This document shows, one piece after another, positions 19,219 to 30,758 of a DNA stretch of 64,000 nucleotides. Under the pieces are notes generated by a model. That model worked only from the letters and a program-made list of their open reading frames with translations, had not been told where the DNA came from and made no database searches. Position 1 is the first letter of the stretch. Each line of letters opens with the position of its first letter. The position numbers and the translations under genes were made by a program. Location of the stretch: assembly GCA_036936605.1 (NCBI GenBank), contig JAUPFV010000001.1, positions 117,994,771 to 118,058,770 of the forward strand, in the 5' to 3' direction. The DNA comes from Limnanthes douglasii subsp. nivea. Its lineage: Eukaryota > Streptophyta > Magnoliopsida > Brassicales > Limnanthaceae.

Positions 19219-19916
19219 CTAGCAAAACCTTCCGGAGGGTCGATTTCACTACTTAAAATAAAAAAATTCCAAAGATGAATTTAATTTATCATAAGTACAG
19301 ATGAAACCTTCTGGAGGGCCGATTTAATCTACTTAAAATTAAAATCAACAAAGGACCATTTTCAGTAAATTTCTCTCGTTCGTGATTAATTTAAACTCAA
19401 ACTTGAACCTTTCGGAGGGTCGATAATATTTGAATTTATATAATACCCAAAACTTTTGAAAACTATGATCCATAAAAAAAATTAACCTTCCGGAGGGCCG
19501 ATTAAATTAATTTATTAGTTTCACGTACCGGTCTACGAAACCTTAGTCATGCATTACCCTTTAATCATTCAAGCATATACAATTTAATTCACAAATAATC
19601 ATACAAAAATTAGTATGCCAAACACATGATATTTGTGAAACCAATCATGTCATACATTTTAGATTAATTTAAAAAAATCGGTGAATAATGTTTTGATGAA
19701 TAGTGTTTTCGAAAAAAACAATATTCATCTTCTAAAAATATTGTTCACCTTAAAAAACAGATAACATTTTTTTGATAAATAGTGTTTTGATGGTTTAAAA
19801 AACAAAATCATTATTCATCCTCCGAAAATATTGTTCACACATTAATCATATTCCGAAGAAACAATGTTCACAATCCTTCTATTGTAGTCATCGCGACAAC
19901 AGCGGAGTGCGAATTT
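19219..19916 (-). repeat. copia 5' leader with CCTTCCGGAGGG repeats
   Basis: The first 290 bases contain four copies of a repeat with core CCTTCCGGAGGGTCGATT or a close variant (starting about 19230, 19306, 19398 and 19486), spaced 76-92 bases. Three are followed by an ACTTAAAAT-like or other A/T-rich stretch. A fifth copy lies at 8783, on the other side of the inserted Tat element. The core is close to palindromic. The rest (19560-19916) is A+T-rich, with a short repeated AATATTGTTCAC phrase. No coding frame. Confidence 0.7.
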
Positions 19917-20452
19917 TGATATCGCATCAAATTAAATATAAAAAAAAATGTTAAAAATATTTAAACCCTTTGTTTAGATTCACCTAATGAATAAAGGAAA
20001 ACAGATTAGTCACGGATTTGTTTGTTGTTATTAATCTTATGTTTTGTTCATTTTCGCTCCATAGCGATTTTGTAGATGAACTTGAAAGAACCTGCATAAC
20101 CAAGCTAGAAAAGAAAAAGGTTTGGTTTTCTAGACACTGTAGGAAGCCGCAAATTTGTTTTTAGGGTTTACGATGATGACCATAACCCGGTAAATTAAAA
20201 AATCAATTTATATCCTTGATTTATTAATTTAGGCTTAAGTGTTGAGATTTGGGCCCACTTTATGAGACTTCTAAAATTCAACCTAGTTACAAGACTTGAA
20301 CCCATAACGCCTTCTCCCACCTATAGGTCCAATTTAGTTAATTAAATAATTAACTCGATTACTTTTAATTTGGACTTCTATAAGAAAATAACCAAATATG
20401 TTCATTTAGCATGTCGGTCCAAATTATTTTTGATCTATAAATATATTCAAAC
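19917..20452 (-). repeat. 5' LTR of copia element
   Basis: Partner of 3498-4135, about 90 bases shorter because of one internal deletion (GATGATG joined directly to ACCATAAC). It starts TGATATC. On the minus strand the right end reads near TGTTTGAATATATT. Following AATTT matches the base run left of the partner. Confidence 0.8.
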
Positions 20453-21863
20453 AATTTGTTCTTTTCCACTATGGTTCGAGTCATATTATCATCAAATAAC
20501 TTGAACTAAAAAAACGTTTATATAGATTCATTAGTATCTTAACAACCTTTAAATGTTATTATGACAACAACCGTCATTGGGTGTCGTTCTTTTTCATACT
20601 TATATGGTGAGGCTTCATATATTTTTTGGAGGAAACAAATTTATAACATAATACGTCATTAAGAATCTAGCATAGCATCACACATCTCAATTATGTGCAG
20701 CCTAAAATGAACTAGCATGACATTGAGCATCTTAATTAAGATTTTTTTTTAACTTACTCAATCCATTTAATTACAACGTAAATGACATCAAACACAGATG
20801 AAATATGTCCTGCTTTTTGTAAAAATCTTAAAATATATATTTGATAAGTCTTATCCTCATCTATCACTACTCAAACTTTTATATTAGTGTCTAAGTGATT
20901 TTGAACGTAATATTTGAAAATATAAACATGGTAAAGGCCTTATTATTCTGATGAAGAAAATACACATTAGTGTCCCTAGAGTAATTATATATGAAAGTTA
21001 TAAAATATAATTTATCTTTATATGTCAGTAATCATTTAACTCGCGCAACTTCGTGTGTATCAAGTCTAATAGTTTTGCATATCCTTTATTTGCAAATATC
21101 TTTGATTTTACACACAATTCATATTTATCATATGAGCATATATCATATGTTATAAGTCCGATTTATAAATTCTTTTAATCATGATATATCATATATTAGG
21201 AAGCCTTTTAGACCATAGTATGTAATCATCATACGAGCAAAGGTAAATATAATTTTTTAGTTTACTAATACATTAATCAAAGGTACATTATATCACCACT
21301 ATGTCACAATATTACTGATTTCCAACAAAAATAACCCTTAGACATAACTAGTTTTTCATACTTATACATGAAAAAAATTCTATCTTTAGCAAAAAAAGTC
21401 ACAAGATACCAAATTATTGTTCATATTTGGAACACACATAACCTTCTTAATGTTCACGTTTTTCTATCTTGGATTTATTGGTGTTGGTTATTTACATTTT
21501 TTAAATCATTATATTCTTCATTTGATTTGGATAGAGTTTATCATTGGCAGCGCTTATAAATTTACAAGTATTGTACCATCACTCTAACGTATTGTGTTTT
21601 ATAACATCGAGTCATGTCCCGATAGACACATTTCCTCATCAACGAAATTAGTTCTCTCACTATTTTTTTTCAAGTTTACATTCTCTTGCAAAATGTCTAG
21701 TCTCACCATAATAAAAACAATTTCCTCCACTTTTTTAAAGCAGCCTTGTTGTTTACACCATATAGTTTCTGAGAGAATTTATGGTTCTTTCGTTTTTTAT
21801 CCACGGTAGTTATAATATTAAAATTTGATATATTGGATTAATCCTCCATTTTATCACACACAT
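20453..21863 (-). pseudogene. gag zinc knuckle, protease and integrase of the oldest copia element
   Basis: Minus-strand translation at 21678-21719 gives CFYYGETRHFARECK, a CCHC knuckle whose second Cys is Tyr. Around 21405-21445 it gives MCVPNMNNNLVSCDFF, corresponding to the copia protease/integrase junction (VLHVPNIRKNLVS). The remainder to 20453 is too degraded to place domains. Together with 2733-3497 this forms one element whose order (gag to RT) runs right to left through the inserted copia. Tat element 2 begins at 21864. Confidence 0.7.
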
Positions 21864-22224
21864 TGGTGTAGATAATGTGTGGCATAAGGGTATTTTGGGT
21901 AGTTTGTAGATTGAATTAAGTTTTAGTAGAGTATAGTGAGAGAAGAGTGATGTGTGCTTGTATTTAATATCTTTAGTCAAAACTCTTCCCTCTTAAAATG
22001 AAGTTGGTTGGGGTATTTATACTAATTTGTGACCCATGGGCCTTCCATGTCGGACTATGGACTCAGGTTAAGTTTAAGGACCCATAAGCTCAAGATATGG
22101 AACGGTCAGCTGCTGAGTCACAATCCACTTGATTGTACTGTTCAGTGTAGTATGGTATTGAATATGTCTGAACTGACGTTCGGATGATGCAGTAAGTCAA
22201 TATCAAAGAAATCTGACCCCATCA
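21864..22224 (-). repeat. 3' LTR of Tat element 2
   Basis: It begins TGGTGTAGATAAT and ends CCCATCA in plus orientation, and aligns with 37029-37393. The following GTAGCCCTTTT (minus AAAAGGGCTAC) is the PPT side. Confidence 0.9.
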
Positions 22225-22562
22225 GTAGCCCTTTTAGGTCTTGCAAAGATACTTTGGAAGAGCTAACTTGTAGAGAAAAGACTTGGTTCGTATCTAAAGT
22301 GAATTCTGATTTGGTTTGTATTCAAAGTGAATCCTGGCTGGATCCAAAGAGGCTTCATTTGTAGTTAGGAATTCCAAAAGCCAAATTTTTTAAGTATGAC
22401 ACATGTCGCGTTTTGGTTTGATCTTTCAACATTTTTTTCTCATAGGTACTTGTACCTGCTTTTCAAAATGTAATTAGGGTGTAAGCCCCATTCCCTTAGC
22501 CCCTATTTATTACCTTTGATCGATTTATCTCCCCTAGATGAAACCTCCATACCTTTCACCTC

Positions 22563-22570
22563 TATATAAA
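22563..22570 (+). promoter_or_regulatory. TATA box of antisense gene, element 2
   Basis: CTCTATATAAACC lies 95 bases before the antisense ATG at 22665, a usual distance for a plant TATA box plus a short 5' UTR. The intervening sequence is pyrimidine-rich. Confidence 0.6.
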
Positions 22571-22664
22571 CCAATTTTACTGTTTTATCTCTCTGAAGCT
22601 AGAAGAAATTTCTAGAGAGATAAAGCTTGATTTTATAACTTGAAATTGAATCTGGGTAACTTAT

Positions 22665-23040
22665 ATGATCACATCCAGAAACACTTTGGTGAAAGGAGGT
22701 TGGTTAAACTTATCCGATTAAGAAAAAACAAGAAGAGAGGCCAAAATCGCAGGTGGACTCCCTGCATCTCTTGGTGGAGAGATTAGCCAAACAAGGAAAA
22801 ATACAGACAAAAGCTGTGTATACCGAGGTGCTCAACTGGGGCCTTTGGTTCCCTTCGGATCCAGAAATAGTTAGGTATTTCCACCTAATAAAACTGTGCC
22901 CAAGTCAGTTGAATCTGAACGCCTGGTATACTTTGTTGGCTAGTATTATGGCATCTAGGTTGTCAAACATTCCCCTGCCCATGGAGCAATTTGTTGTCGC
23001 AGCCGGTCTATGCAAGAACCATCACATCCCTTTCTATCAT
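22665..23040 (+). pseudogene. Antisense protein of Tat element 2, N-terminal part
   Basis: MITSRNTLVKGGWLNLSD followed by a stop matches MFTARNALVKGGWLNLSE in element 1. About 250 codons of disordered region present in element 1 are missing here. Homology resumes with the core: TEVLNWGLWFPSDPEIVRYF, LCPSQLNLNAWYTLLA, SRLSNIPLPMEQFVVAAGLC. It stops at FYH because the Tat element 3 block begins at 23041. The rest of the gene lies at 28960-30690. Confidence 0.8.
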
Positions 23041-23065
23041 TAAAGGTGAGTTCGGATATTAATAA

Positions 23066-23412
23066 TGTTGTCTATGGAAAATATTATATGTGAATTCTAG
23101 AGACAGAAAGAGAAAGAGAGTTTTATAGAGAGAAAGTGTACAAATGAGTAAAATAGAAAATGTGTTCAACCCCTTTATTAGGTTAGTCTTGCCCTTTATA
23201 TAGATAGGCCAAGAATTAGCCTTAAAATGATATCGGTTACAAAATAGGGTAAATTACTTTTAGTCCTTAATAATATTACATAGTTACAATTGTTCTCTTA
23301 AACTTATATTATTCACATTTTAGTCCTTAAATTCCTACTTCCATATCAGTATCTCATATCAGAAAATGAATGAGAACTAAAATGTTTTCGAATTCTTCCA
23401 CATGTCGCATCA
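23066..23412 (-). repeat. 3' LTR of Tat element 3
   Basis: Bounds inferred from TG...CA (TGTTGTCTATGG to TGTCGCATCA) and from a length near 350 bases, as in elements 1 and 2. Content resembles the LTR at 2430-2732: a purine-rich GAGAGAAAG stretch, a TATATAGATAGG stretch and a GGGTAAATTAC-TTTTAGTCC phrase. On the minus strand it starts TGAT like the other Tat LTRs. No partner LTR is in the block. Confidence 0.6.
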
Positions 23413-23775
23413 GTTGTTGTGATAAAAACTCGAAGACAAATACTCCATATAAAACTTGAAGTCCAAAAATCAATAGAAGATGCAGATTCGAAGTCAAAAA
23501 TAGTTTTCCAATTATTCTAAAACACAGTAATTTTCTTTTCTTTCTCCTCGAATCATTATGGAAGTAGCTTCAAAACATAATCCTCGAATTTCATCAAGAG
23601 TGTACACAAATGTAACCGTTATACATTACCTTTCATATCCTTCATGACTATCTAACTACTAGACCTATAGCTAGTTAACTAGTCTGACAGATGTCGAAAT
23701 CCTAACTTTTTCACCGTTTTGTATTCTGCCCTATCATCATAGAGTCATTTCCTCTTAGCACGTCTTTTTGTCTTT

Positions 23776-23783
23776 CTATAAAT
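23776..23783 (+). promoter_or_regulatory. TATA box of antisense gene, element 3
   Basis: CTATAAAT follows a T/C-rich tract and lies about 170 bases before the ATG at 23948, in the same relative place as the TATA box of element 2. Confidence 0.5.
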
Positions 23784-23947
23784 TCTTCAGTAGCCTCATT
23801 TTTCATTCTCACAATACAAATCACTTGAGAGAAAATTCAAACCCTTGGTTACCTTCAAAGTGTTCTTCATCTTTTTCAATATCTTCATCAGAAATCTCAA
23901 ACTTTCTGAATAAAACCTATATTTTTCGGTCAATCTTCATCCAGTTT

Positions 23948-26874
23948 ATGAGAAAAAATCCAAAAACCAGAAGATCCAAGGCTAACATACCTAATAACCC
24001 AAAATCTCTGAAGCGTGACAACAATTTAGACTTCGGATCATACGACTACTTTTGCATCACGGAAAGAGCAAAGGAATATAAGGTTGTCGGACTAATCAAC
24101 AACGCTTATGTTGGAACAAGCACCAAAACCACTTACTATAGTAATTTCGATCCAACCAAAATACTTGCTTTCTCTCCTTCTCCTATAACCGAAGAGCATT
24201 CATCTTCCAAAGTTCTAGCGCCTAAAGCACCCCGATCCTATACTTCTCAAATTAAAACCTCTCATCTGATTAGTGATGAATCAAACAAATTTTTCTCAAA
24301 AATTTCAAATACTCCCTCCTCGACTCATTCTTCATCAATCAGAAAAAGAAAAACTTGTATAGCCATGGGAGACGATTCAGAAATCATTCCATCTCCACCA
24401 TCTTCAAATCCAGCTACTCAGGCTCCTCCTCGGAAATATATAATCGAGTAGGTTCCCCAAACAATACTCCTTCACTAGAAGCTGAAGATCCATTGCCTCA
24501 ACAAAATCCTTCCCAAACTAGAGATGAAATATCATGAGCCAATGAAGCTGATTCTGAGGCTACCAGAACCGATAATGAAGCTGAATCCGATGAAGGGAAT
24601 TCCAAAACTACCATGGATAAAAATACCTGTAAACATCGAAAAACAAAGAAACCATGATTTATTTACGAGGAAGAAAGGGCTGCTATCGGTAGAATTTTAA
24701 GGGAGCTCGATGCTAGTTACATTATTCAACTGAAAAAGGTTCCATACATATATTACCAACAGAGCCAAGGTTCGGACTTAAAAATAAATGGGAATGGGAG
24801 AGAAAATCATAGTTCGACTGCCTAAGAAAGGGGAAACTCCCTTAGACTGCAAAGACGATGAAGTAGTGGTCTACCCCGAAATCATCAATTGGGGTCTTCG
24901 GTTCCCACTGGATCCTATGATCGTGGAATACTTTGAACTTCTCAACCTATGCCCTACTCAAGTGACATCGAATCAATGGTTCACTCTTATGTCAGTGATA
25001 ATGACATCTCGATTATCCAAGACTCCTATCAGCATCAAGGACTTCATCTTTTTAACCTAATTATCGGAAGGTTTGAAGCTCCCCTTCTATTACCTCACTT
25101 TAGTTATAACCTAAAAATCATCGATGATCTCTTGGAAGTTGATAAATTCTGGATGCAAAAGTTTATCTTCATCTCAGGAGCATGGGATAATGGAAAAGAG
25201 ATATCCAATGCCAACCCATCAAAGCTAAATCTCATCTGGAGAAGCAAATGTAAGTACTTCGAAAATTATACACTTTAAAATAAATTTCATCTATTGTCTT
25301 CCTCATAATTATCTCTTGCATGATTATTCCAAAAATTCTGAGGCGATATGCTATACGTCGATCAGCGGCTAAGGATATTTTCAAAAACCTTACCGCCTGG
25401 GCCGAGAAAGAGTGGAATAATGCATCCACACCGCCTTCCAACCGATCAACTTCCTTAATAGTCATCTGTTTCCGATCATAGAGGGAGCCTTGCCTCCTCG
25501 AAATTTAATGGAAGAGCCCAATCCTTATTTTTCCTGAAAAAGGTTAGTTCATCCTGGCTGCAAAGTATTCTTCCCTATCCGCAACAGGTCTGAAAGCCAT
25601 CTGCCAAAAAAGAAAAAAGAAAAGGCTAAAAAAGGAAAAGAAAGGTAAAAGACAGCTAGCACATCTTGTGCTACCCCTTCAACTTCGTTAAAGCCTAAAC
25701 CTCCAAAACGAAAAGCAGGAGAGTATACCCTTTCACCCATCGAAGAAGGAAAAGATCAAGAACCATCTTCGGAAAAAAAAAAAGCTTCCTCGAGTTCTCA
25801 TGGAAAGAAATTACTAAGTATACATTAGCCGATGAAGAAGAAAACATAGTTGTTGAAAATCAACAGAACCCTCCTTTCGAAGAGCAAGCAGCCAATAATG
25901 ACGCTTTGATAATCATCAAAGACAATGCTGATGACGGGAACTAAAACACTAAACACTTCAACCCTGACAACTTCATTAATTGTAACGAGTCACAAGAGAT
26001 TGCTGGAGAAGACGATCTTATTCTCCAAGACCTTCAAACTCGTATGCATCACTTCGGGAGACCAACAACCGTTAAAGCATCTCTAGTAATTATTTGTCCC
26101 TCTGCACCAACTACAAATTTAGATATGATTCCTTGTCCGAGTTCGACAGAATTTCCTTCTCTCCACCTAATCCTGCAATCATTGCTGCACTTCAACCATT
26201 TACTGATCTCAATACTGCAGCAAAAGCACTTGCTTCCCAAGTCGAAGCTTCACAAGATCATCTGAAACAATTTCCCAAAGACATGGTCCGCTACAAAGGA
26301 CTTGTTGAAGATGAAACACAGTTAGGGAAACTTTTCAACGCAACGTGGTCGAGCAATTCCATATGTACGAATTAGCAAGGTCTGAGCTTATTCAAGGAAC
26401 TCTCTTCATGAAAAATCATATGCGAACGACACATTTTGCTGGAAAAAAAAGTTGATTGCTTACCATCAAAATGAGATGAATAAGCTCAAAACTGATCATA
26501 CTAATGAGCTAGCTGTTGAAAAGTCCAAATATGAAGGTCTCCAAACCTCTCTTACTTCCAGCGAGGCAAAAAATAAAGAGTTAACCGATGACATAACCAA
26601 ATTGAAGAAGGATTTTGAGAAGGAAAAATAAGTTGTTGTTGCTGCTGCAGAAGCTAAATTTTTTAAAGACATGTTGGCTGCCATTAACAATGGCAAAGAA
26701 GAAATATCCATCACTCTTCTTCGAGAAATTCATGTAACTTATCCAAGGATTAAAATTTCAAGTTTTTGGAATGAAATTCCCATCGAAAAGCATCCAAGTG
26801 AAGCCTTCGATCCTATCCCCGACTCATCATCATTAGAGGAGAAATCATCCGAGGAGGATGAGTCGTCTGAATAA
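23948..26874 (+). pseudogene. Antisense protein of Tat element 3
   Basis: Pieces in several frames give the same architecture as element 1. First comes a basic, Ser-rich N-terminal region (MRKNPKTRRSKANIPN onward, to 24451). The conserved core follows (24788-25278: KKGETPLDCKDDEVVVYPEI, INWGLRFPLDPMIVEYFELL, LCPTQVTSNQWFTLM, then KFIFISGAWDNGKE). An intron donor T|GTAAGTA sits at 25250. Then ITAWAEKEW-like text (LTAWAEKEWNN), a coiled coil (about 26460-26640: MNKLKTDHTNELAVEKSKYE), and an acidic Ser/Glu tail to 26874. A start at 23768 is also open, but its first 60 residues have no match in the other copies. Frameshifts and stops make it a pseudogene. Confidence 0.75.
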
Positions 26875-27539
26875 TTTTATTGCTCTTTAAACATACCCTT
26901 TTTGTGCATGTCAAATTAAGAATTTGCTTACTGTACTTCCAAGAATTAATCTAATTGACAAATGTTTTGCTTATTTTTCATTTTTATCATCTTCATAAAT
27001 TGTTTGATGCTAACAATCCTAAAATAAGAATGATAACTTTTTAAAAAAAATATATAACTCCTTAAATATGATAATTCTCTACGAAATTCACACAATATAT
27101 AACTTCAAATACCTTAATGTAGTTAGAAAAAATGGTTGCACTTTGAAACAAATCGTAACATATCTGGTGAACGTTGTTCATTAAACATTAGTACCTCGAA
27201 AATGGTTTTTTTTTTTTAAAGTGTGATGAACACTTCGGAAATTCTACTCTTAACCTACCTCAAAGAATCAGTATTTGACAAGTTGTTAAGATAGTTTTTA
27301 ATAAAGACTTGTAAACAACCATTGGCCAAAAATGCATTTTACTGATAATATTGAATATGTACACAGTGCCTCGCTAAAACCTTCCTGGGCCAACAGGGTA
27401 GGAAAGAGTGCGGCATTCAATAGTAAAAAATCCAAAATACAAAGACAAATCTATTCCCAATAAATCTTCAAATTTTGTAAATTCCATGGGTGCTGAAGCA
27501 TTCTTCCTTTGAAATCACAAAGACGATAAGACCCTAGCT
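26875..27539. other. Non-coding junction between integrase and antisense gene, element 3
   Basis: A+T-rich with poly-T/A runs. The only recognisable block is at about 27369-27413 (CTCGCTAAAACCTTCCTGGG), the diverged form of the post-pol block in elements 1 and 2. The CCTTGG palindrome pair is not seen here. Confidence 0.4.
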
Positions 27540-28694
27540 TTATCCTCTCAACAACAATGTAAGGCCCCTCCCAGTTCGGAGCCATTTTTCCAAAGCTTTT
27601 CTCTTTTGTGTGCATGATACTTTTCTCAACACTTTATCACCTTCTTTGAATTCTCTTCTCTTCACCTTTGAATCATATTTATTCCTCACAAGAGTTTGAT
27701 TGTGGATTACATTCAAATGAGCTCGAACTCTTTTCTCCTTAATCAAATCTAAATTTGCCATTTTAACTTCATCAGTGGATCTTTCAGAATATTGATTTAT
27801 CCTAAAAGATGATATCGTAGATTCTCTGGGCTGACTGCATCCATTCTATATGCTAAAGCAAAAGGATTCTCTTTTGTAGCCTTCCTAGGAGTTGTCCGAT
27901 AAGCCCAAAGCACCGCTTGCAAATAATTTGGCCATTTTCCTGCTTCCCCCGTCAAATTCTTCTTCAAGTCATCTAAAATTGTTTTGTTTGTTACCTCGAC
28001 TTGTCCATTAGCTTGGGGATGAAAAGGCGTCGAAAAACATTGCTGAATTTCTTTCAACGTGAAAAATGAATCCATCTCTTTGTTATTAAATTGAGGGTCA
28101 TTATCTGTCGTAATCCTCCGAGGAAATCCAAAACGACAACAAATGTTGTTTACAATAAACTTGATCACATCTTTTGCCTTTGTTCCTGATAATGATTCTG
28201 CCTCGGCCAATTATGTAAAATAATCCACTGCTACAATTATCACCTGTCTTCCTCTAGAATCCATTGACAAAGAGCCCACTAGATCAATCCCATATCTATC
28301 AAATGGTACTGCCTCGGTTATAGACATAAGTGGCACTGATGGCCTATGAATAGCATTAGTAAATCTTTGACAAGTATGACAACTTCGAACTAAATTCTTA
28401 GCATTATTCATGATTGTAGGCCAATAGAATCCTGCAAGTAAAACTCGTCGTGATAAAGCTTTAAACCCGCAATGAGTCGACCCTTCACCATCATGCAATT
28501 CTGATAACACCTCTCAATTCTTGCTTGTCTAGACATCGTAATAATGACATACTTAATGCCTTTTTATACAATATTTCATCTAACACTATATATCCATATG
28601 CTTTACCTCTCAATGTTTTGGCCAACCTTGTATCATCTGGTAATGTTCCTTGAGTAAACAAATTGAGAATATATGCTCGCCAATCGCCTCGCAT
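27540..28694 (-). pseudogene. Integrase of Tat element 3
   Basis: Four minus-strand frames cover it. 28491-28694 is the linker (LPDDTRLAKTLRGKAYGYIV). 28211-28510 holds the zinc region (HDGEGSTHCGF, RSCHTCQRFTN) and YGIDLVGSLSMDSRGRQVII with VAVDYFT (first Asp). 27797-28210 holds FGFPRRITTDNDPQF (second Asp), QVEVTNKTILDDLKKNL (Glu) and LWAYRTTPRKATKENPFALA. 27540-27761 is the C-terminal region (FKEGDKVLRKVSCTQKRKAL). The catalytic residues are all visible but frames shift between pieces. Confidence 0.88.
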
Positions 28695-28742
28695 AACCTC
28701 AGATGTGACAAATAACTCCTTTATACATTCGCACTGACTAGA

Positions 28743-28959
28743 TTAATTAACAATTAAAGAATTTTCTTGTAGCCAAATCCAAGGATATTCCTCCTGATAA
28801 GCAATATTTGCTAAAGAATCAGCCATCATGTTACTCCCTCGACCAATATATTGAACAACAACATTATCAAACAGAAGCATTAAATTCTGAAATTCCCGAA
28901 GATATAAAAACAAACGATCCTTTCTTGCTTCAGAAAATGCAGATACTTGATTTGCTAAC
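28743..28959 (-). pseudogene. Truncated second RNase H of Tat element 3
   Basis: LANQVSAFSEARKDRLFLYL, VVVQYIGRGSNMMADSLANI and AYQEEYPWIWLQENS match the end of the archaeal-type RNase H of element 1 (ITYEHIPRTDFTLADSLATI). The domain is cut inside its last third by the junction with element 2; the ATG at 28961 is created by that junction. Confidence 0.75.
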
Positions 28960-30690
28960 ATGGGAAATAACTACAAGGTGGCGAATGACCTGTTGGAGTC
29001 TGAGAAGCCATGGAGGACTCAATTTCTCTTCATCAGTGGAGCGTGGGAGAATAGAAAAAAGATAAACTTCACAGACAATCCAAGTCAACTAACTAGTCGT
29101 TGGAAAAGTTCAAGTAATTTTCGTTCGGCTTTTCATTAGCCTCTACATTTTATGTTGATATTCTGAACTGATTGCTGTTTCTTCTTGTATTATTTTCAAA
29201 AAACAATTCAGAGCACTTCGAGGCAGGAAAAAATACATTTACCAGGTTGAATGAATGGGCATCAAAGAACTGGGGACTTGTTTTCCACAAATGTTTCACC
29301 TCTGGAAATATGTTGATGGCTCACTTATGGAATACCACGGGGACTAGATACCTTTCATGGGAGTAACTCACCACTCCTCCTCCATCGGATGCAATTTTAA
29401 AAAGAGCTGACACTAAGGATGGAAAACTTCACTTGTTAGCCCGGAACAAAGCCCCTAGTCACCTGGACAAAATCCAGAAGAAGAAGAAGAAGAAGAAGAA
29501 TAAAACTGAAGTTGACTCATCTCACCAAATATCTGAAGGTGTTGGTTCGGAGAATCCAGAAGGAATCAATGTCGTCTTGTTAGAGGCAGTTGCAGCCACA
29601 GTAGGGGAAATCGGTGGGTCGGATCCTCCACCCCAAATTAAGAAGAAAAATCACAAGAGGTGTAAAGAAGGCAGCGAACGAAAAATAAAAGTAGCTTGGG
29701 GACAAAGATAATACTTTATTCTTCAGAAGTTATTCCTCCCATTCCCACTGATATTCCTCCACAACAAGAGGTTTCACTTAACCTTCTTTCTTCAATATTC
29801 CCAACAGCCGAACAGCCAACTACCGTATGAGAGGTAAACCTGGTTTGTAATATGTATTTTAGTGACCTTAATAAAGATGACTTCGAATGGACCTTTCCTC
29901 AAACCACCATAGTCAATATTGTAACCTATAATGGTGAGTCATATGAGGTATAAGTGAGCAGGATACTTTGAGCCATGCCATCTTGGGCTATATCGGGCCG
30001 ATAATTGATCTAGAGAGGCAAGTTAGGGATCAAGCTAAGGACATACCTACTCTAACCACAAATAATTAGAACTTGAAAAATTCATTTTCTTCCGAACAAC
30101 AAAAAGTGGAAACTTTACTTAAAGAGGAAGAGGAACTGAGCTCTGAACTAACTCAAGCCAAGGCTGCTCATGAAGACATCAAGACTAAGTACTCCGGACT
30201 GGAAACTTCCACCTCTACTGAGATCAAATCATTGAAGGAACAACAAGTTACCAATTCCATCACTATCAATGTTTTATCCGAAGAGAAAGCTAGGTTAGAG
30301 AAGCTTCTCAAAAAGAAGGAAGATGAAAATGTTTCCTTTATAAGGAAACAAGCATAATAGATAGCTGCAGCAGGAGAGAAGTATGTCGTCGATGTAGTGA
30401 ATCCTTTAGAGAAAAGGGATGAAAGCATTCAATAGGATATGATTATGTTATTTAATGAGACATTTCCAAAGAAAATCCCTCTATGGAAATACGTACCATA
30501 CGAGGAGATAACTTTCCACACTATACCGGATGGAGATAAACATGGTTGTTCTTCACCAAGTGAGAGTGACTCTGATGAGGGAACAAATGAAAGTTCCAGC
30601 ACTGACACCAAGAGTCTCACCAAATATGTAGGTAAGGAAGAGACCAAAGGAATGAGCCATAAGGTTATTGTATTTGCTTTTCATATTTAA
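28960..30690 (+). pseudogene. Antisense protein of Tat element 2, C-terminal part
   Basis: The core resumes: MGNNYKVANDLLESEKPWRT then LFISGAWENRKKI. An intron (29114-29211, phase 1, donor CAA|GTAATT, acceptor TTCAG) precedes NEWASKNWGLVFHKCFTSGN, MAHLWNTTGTRYLSWE and a stop where element 1 reads ELTTPPPP. A Lys-rich tract (AAG repeat, 29479-29503), a coiled coil (30073-30357: LLKEEEELSSELTQAKAAHE) and the tail FNETFPKKIPLWKYVPYEEI with an acidic end follow. It completes the gene begun at 22665. Confidence 0.75.
29114..29211 (+). other. Predicted intron in antisense gene, element 2
   Basis: GT...AG bounds; T-rich, 98 bases. Phase 1 joining yields S-K-HFEAGKN, in line with element 1 (T-V-LPKEF). 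Length and sequence differ from the element 1 intron, but the position is the same. Confidence 0.7.
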
Positions 30691-30699
30691 AACTAAACT

Positions 30700-30758
30700 C
30701 CTTGGATGGTCAAGGCATTCTGTATTGCTTTAAAACTAAAGTCACTGGATGGCCAAGG
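30700..30758. repeat. Pair of CCTTGG-CCAAGG palindromes, element 2
   Basis: CCTTGGATGGTCAAGG (30700-30715) and CACTGGATGGCCAAGG (30743-30758) follow the antisense tail, as in element 1. One arm in each copy has a substitution. Confidence 0.55.

Larger units (their letters stand above)
3498..20452 (-). mobile_element. Ty1/copia retrotransposon, split by Tat element 1
   Basis: Two related terminal repeats (3498-4135 and 19917-20452) bracket a copia-order gene set on the minus strand: gag (8075-8560), zinc knuckle (7813-7854), integrase (6450-7300), RT (5205-5991), RNase H (5072-5284). The PPT adjoins the left LTR. The internal region is interrupted at 8851-19218 by a gypsy element inserted in its 5' leader. 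Flanking AATTT occurs at 3493-3497 and 20453-20457, consistent with a 5-bp target duplication, though A+T-rich and so weak. The host is an older copia element. Stops throughout mean it is inactive. Confidence 0.85.
23041..28959 (-). mobile_element. 3' half of Tat element 3, inserted in element 2
   Basis: The block contains, left to right: about 25 bases unlike element 2, an LTR (23066-23412), an antisense gene on plus (23948-26874), integrase (27540-28694) and the end of the second RNase H (28743-28959) on minus. Gag, protease, RT and the 5' LTR are absent. At both ends the antisense gene of element 2 resumes within a few bases, so almost nothing of the target was lost. No target duplication is evident. 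This is a truncated copy rather than a regular integration. Confidence 0.85.

Noticed and set aside
21368..21809. Two plus-strand ORFs of 63 and 71 codons
   Set aside because: They are opposite-strand shadows of the decayed copia gag/protease, whose zinc knuckle and VPN-NLVS motif read on the minus strand.
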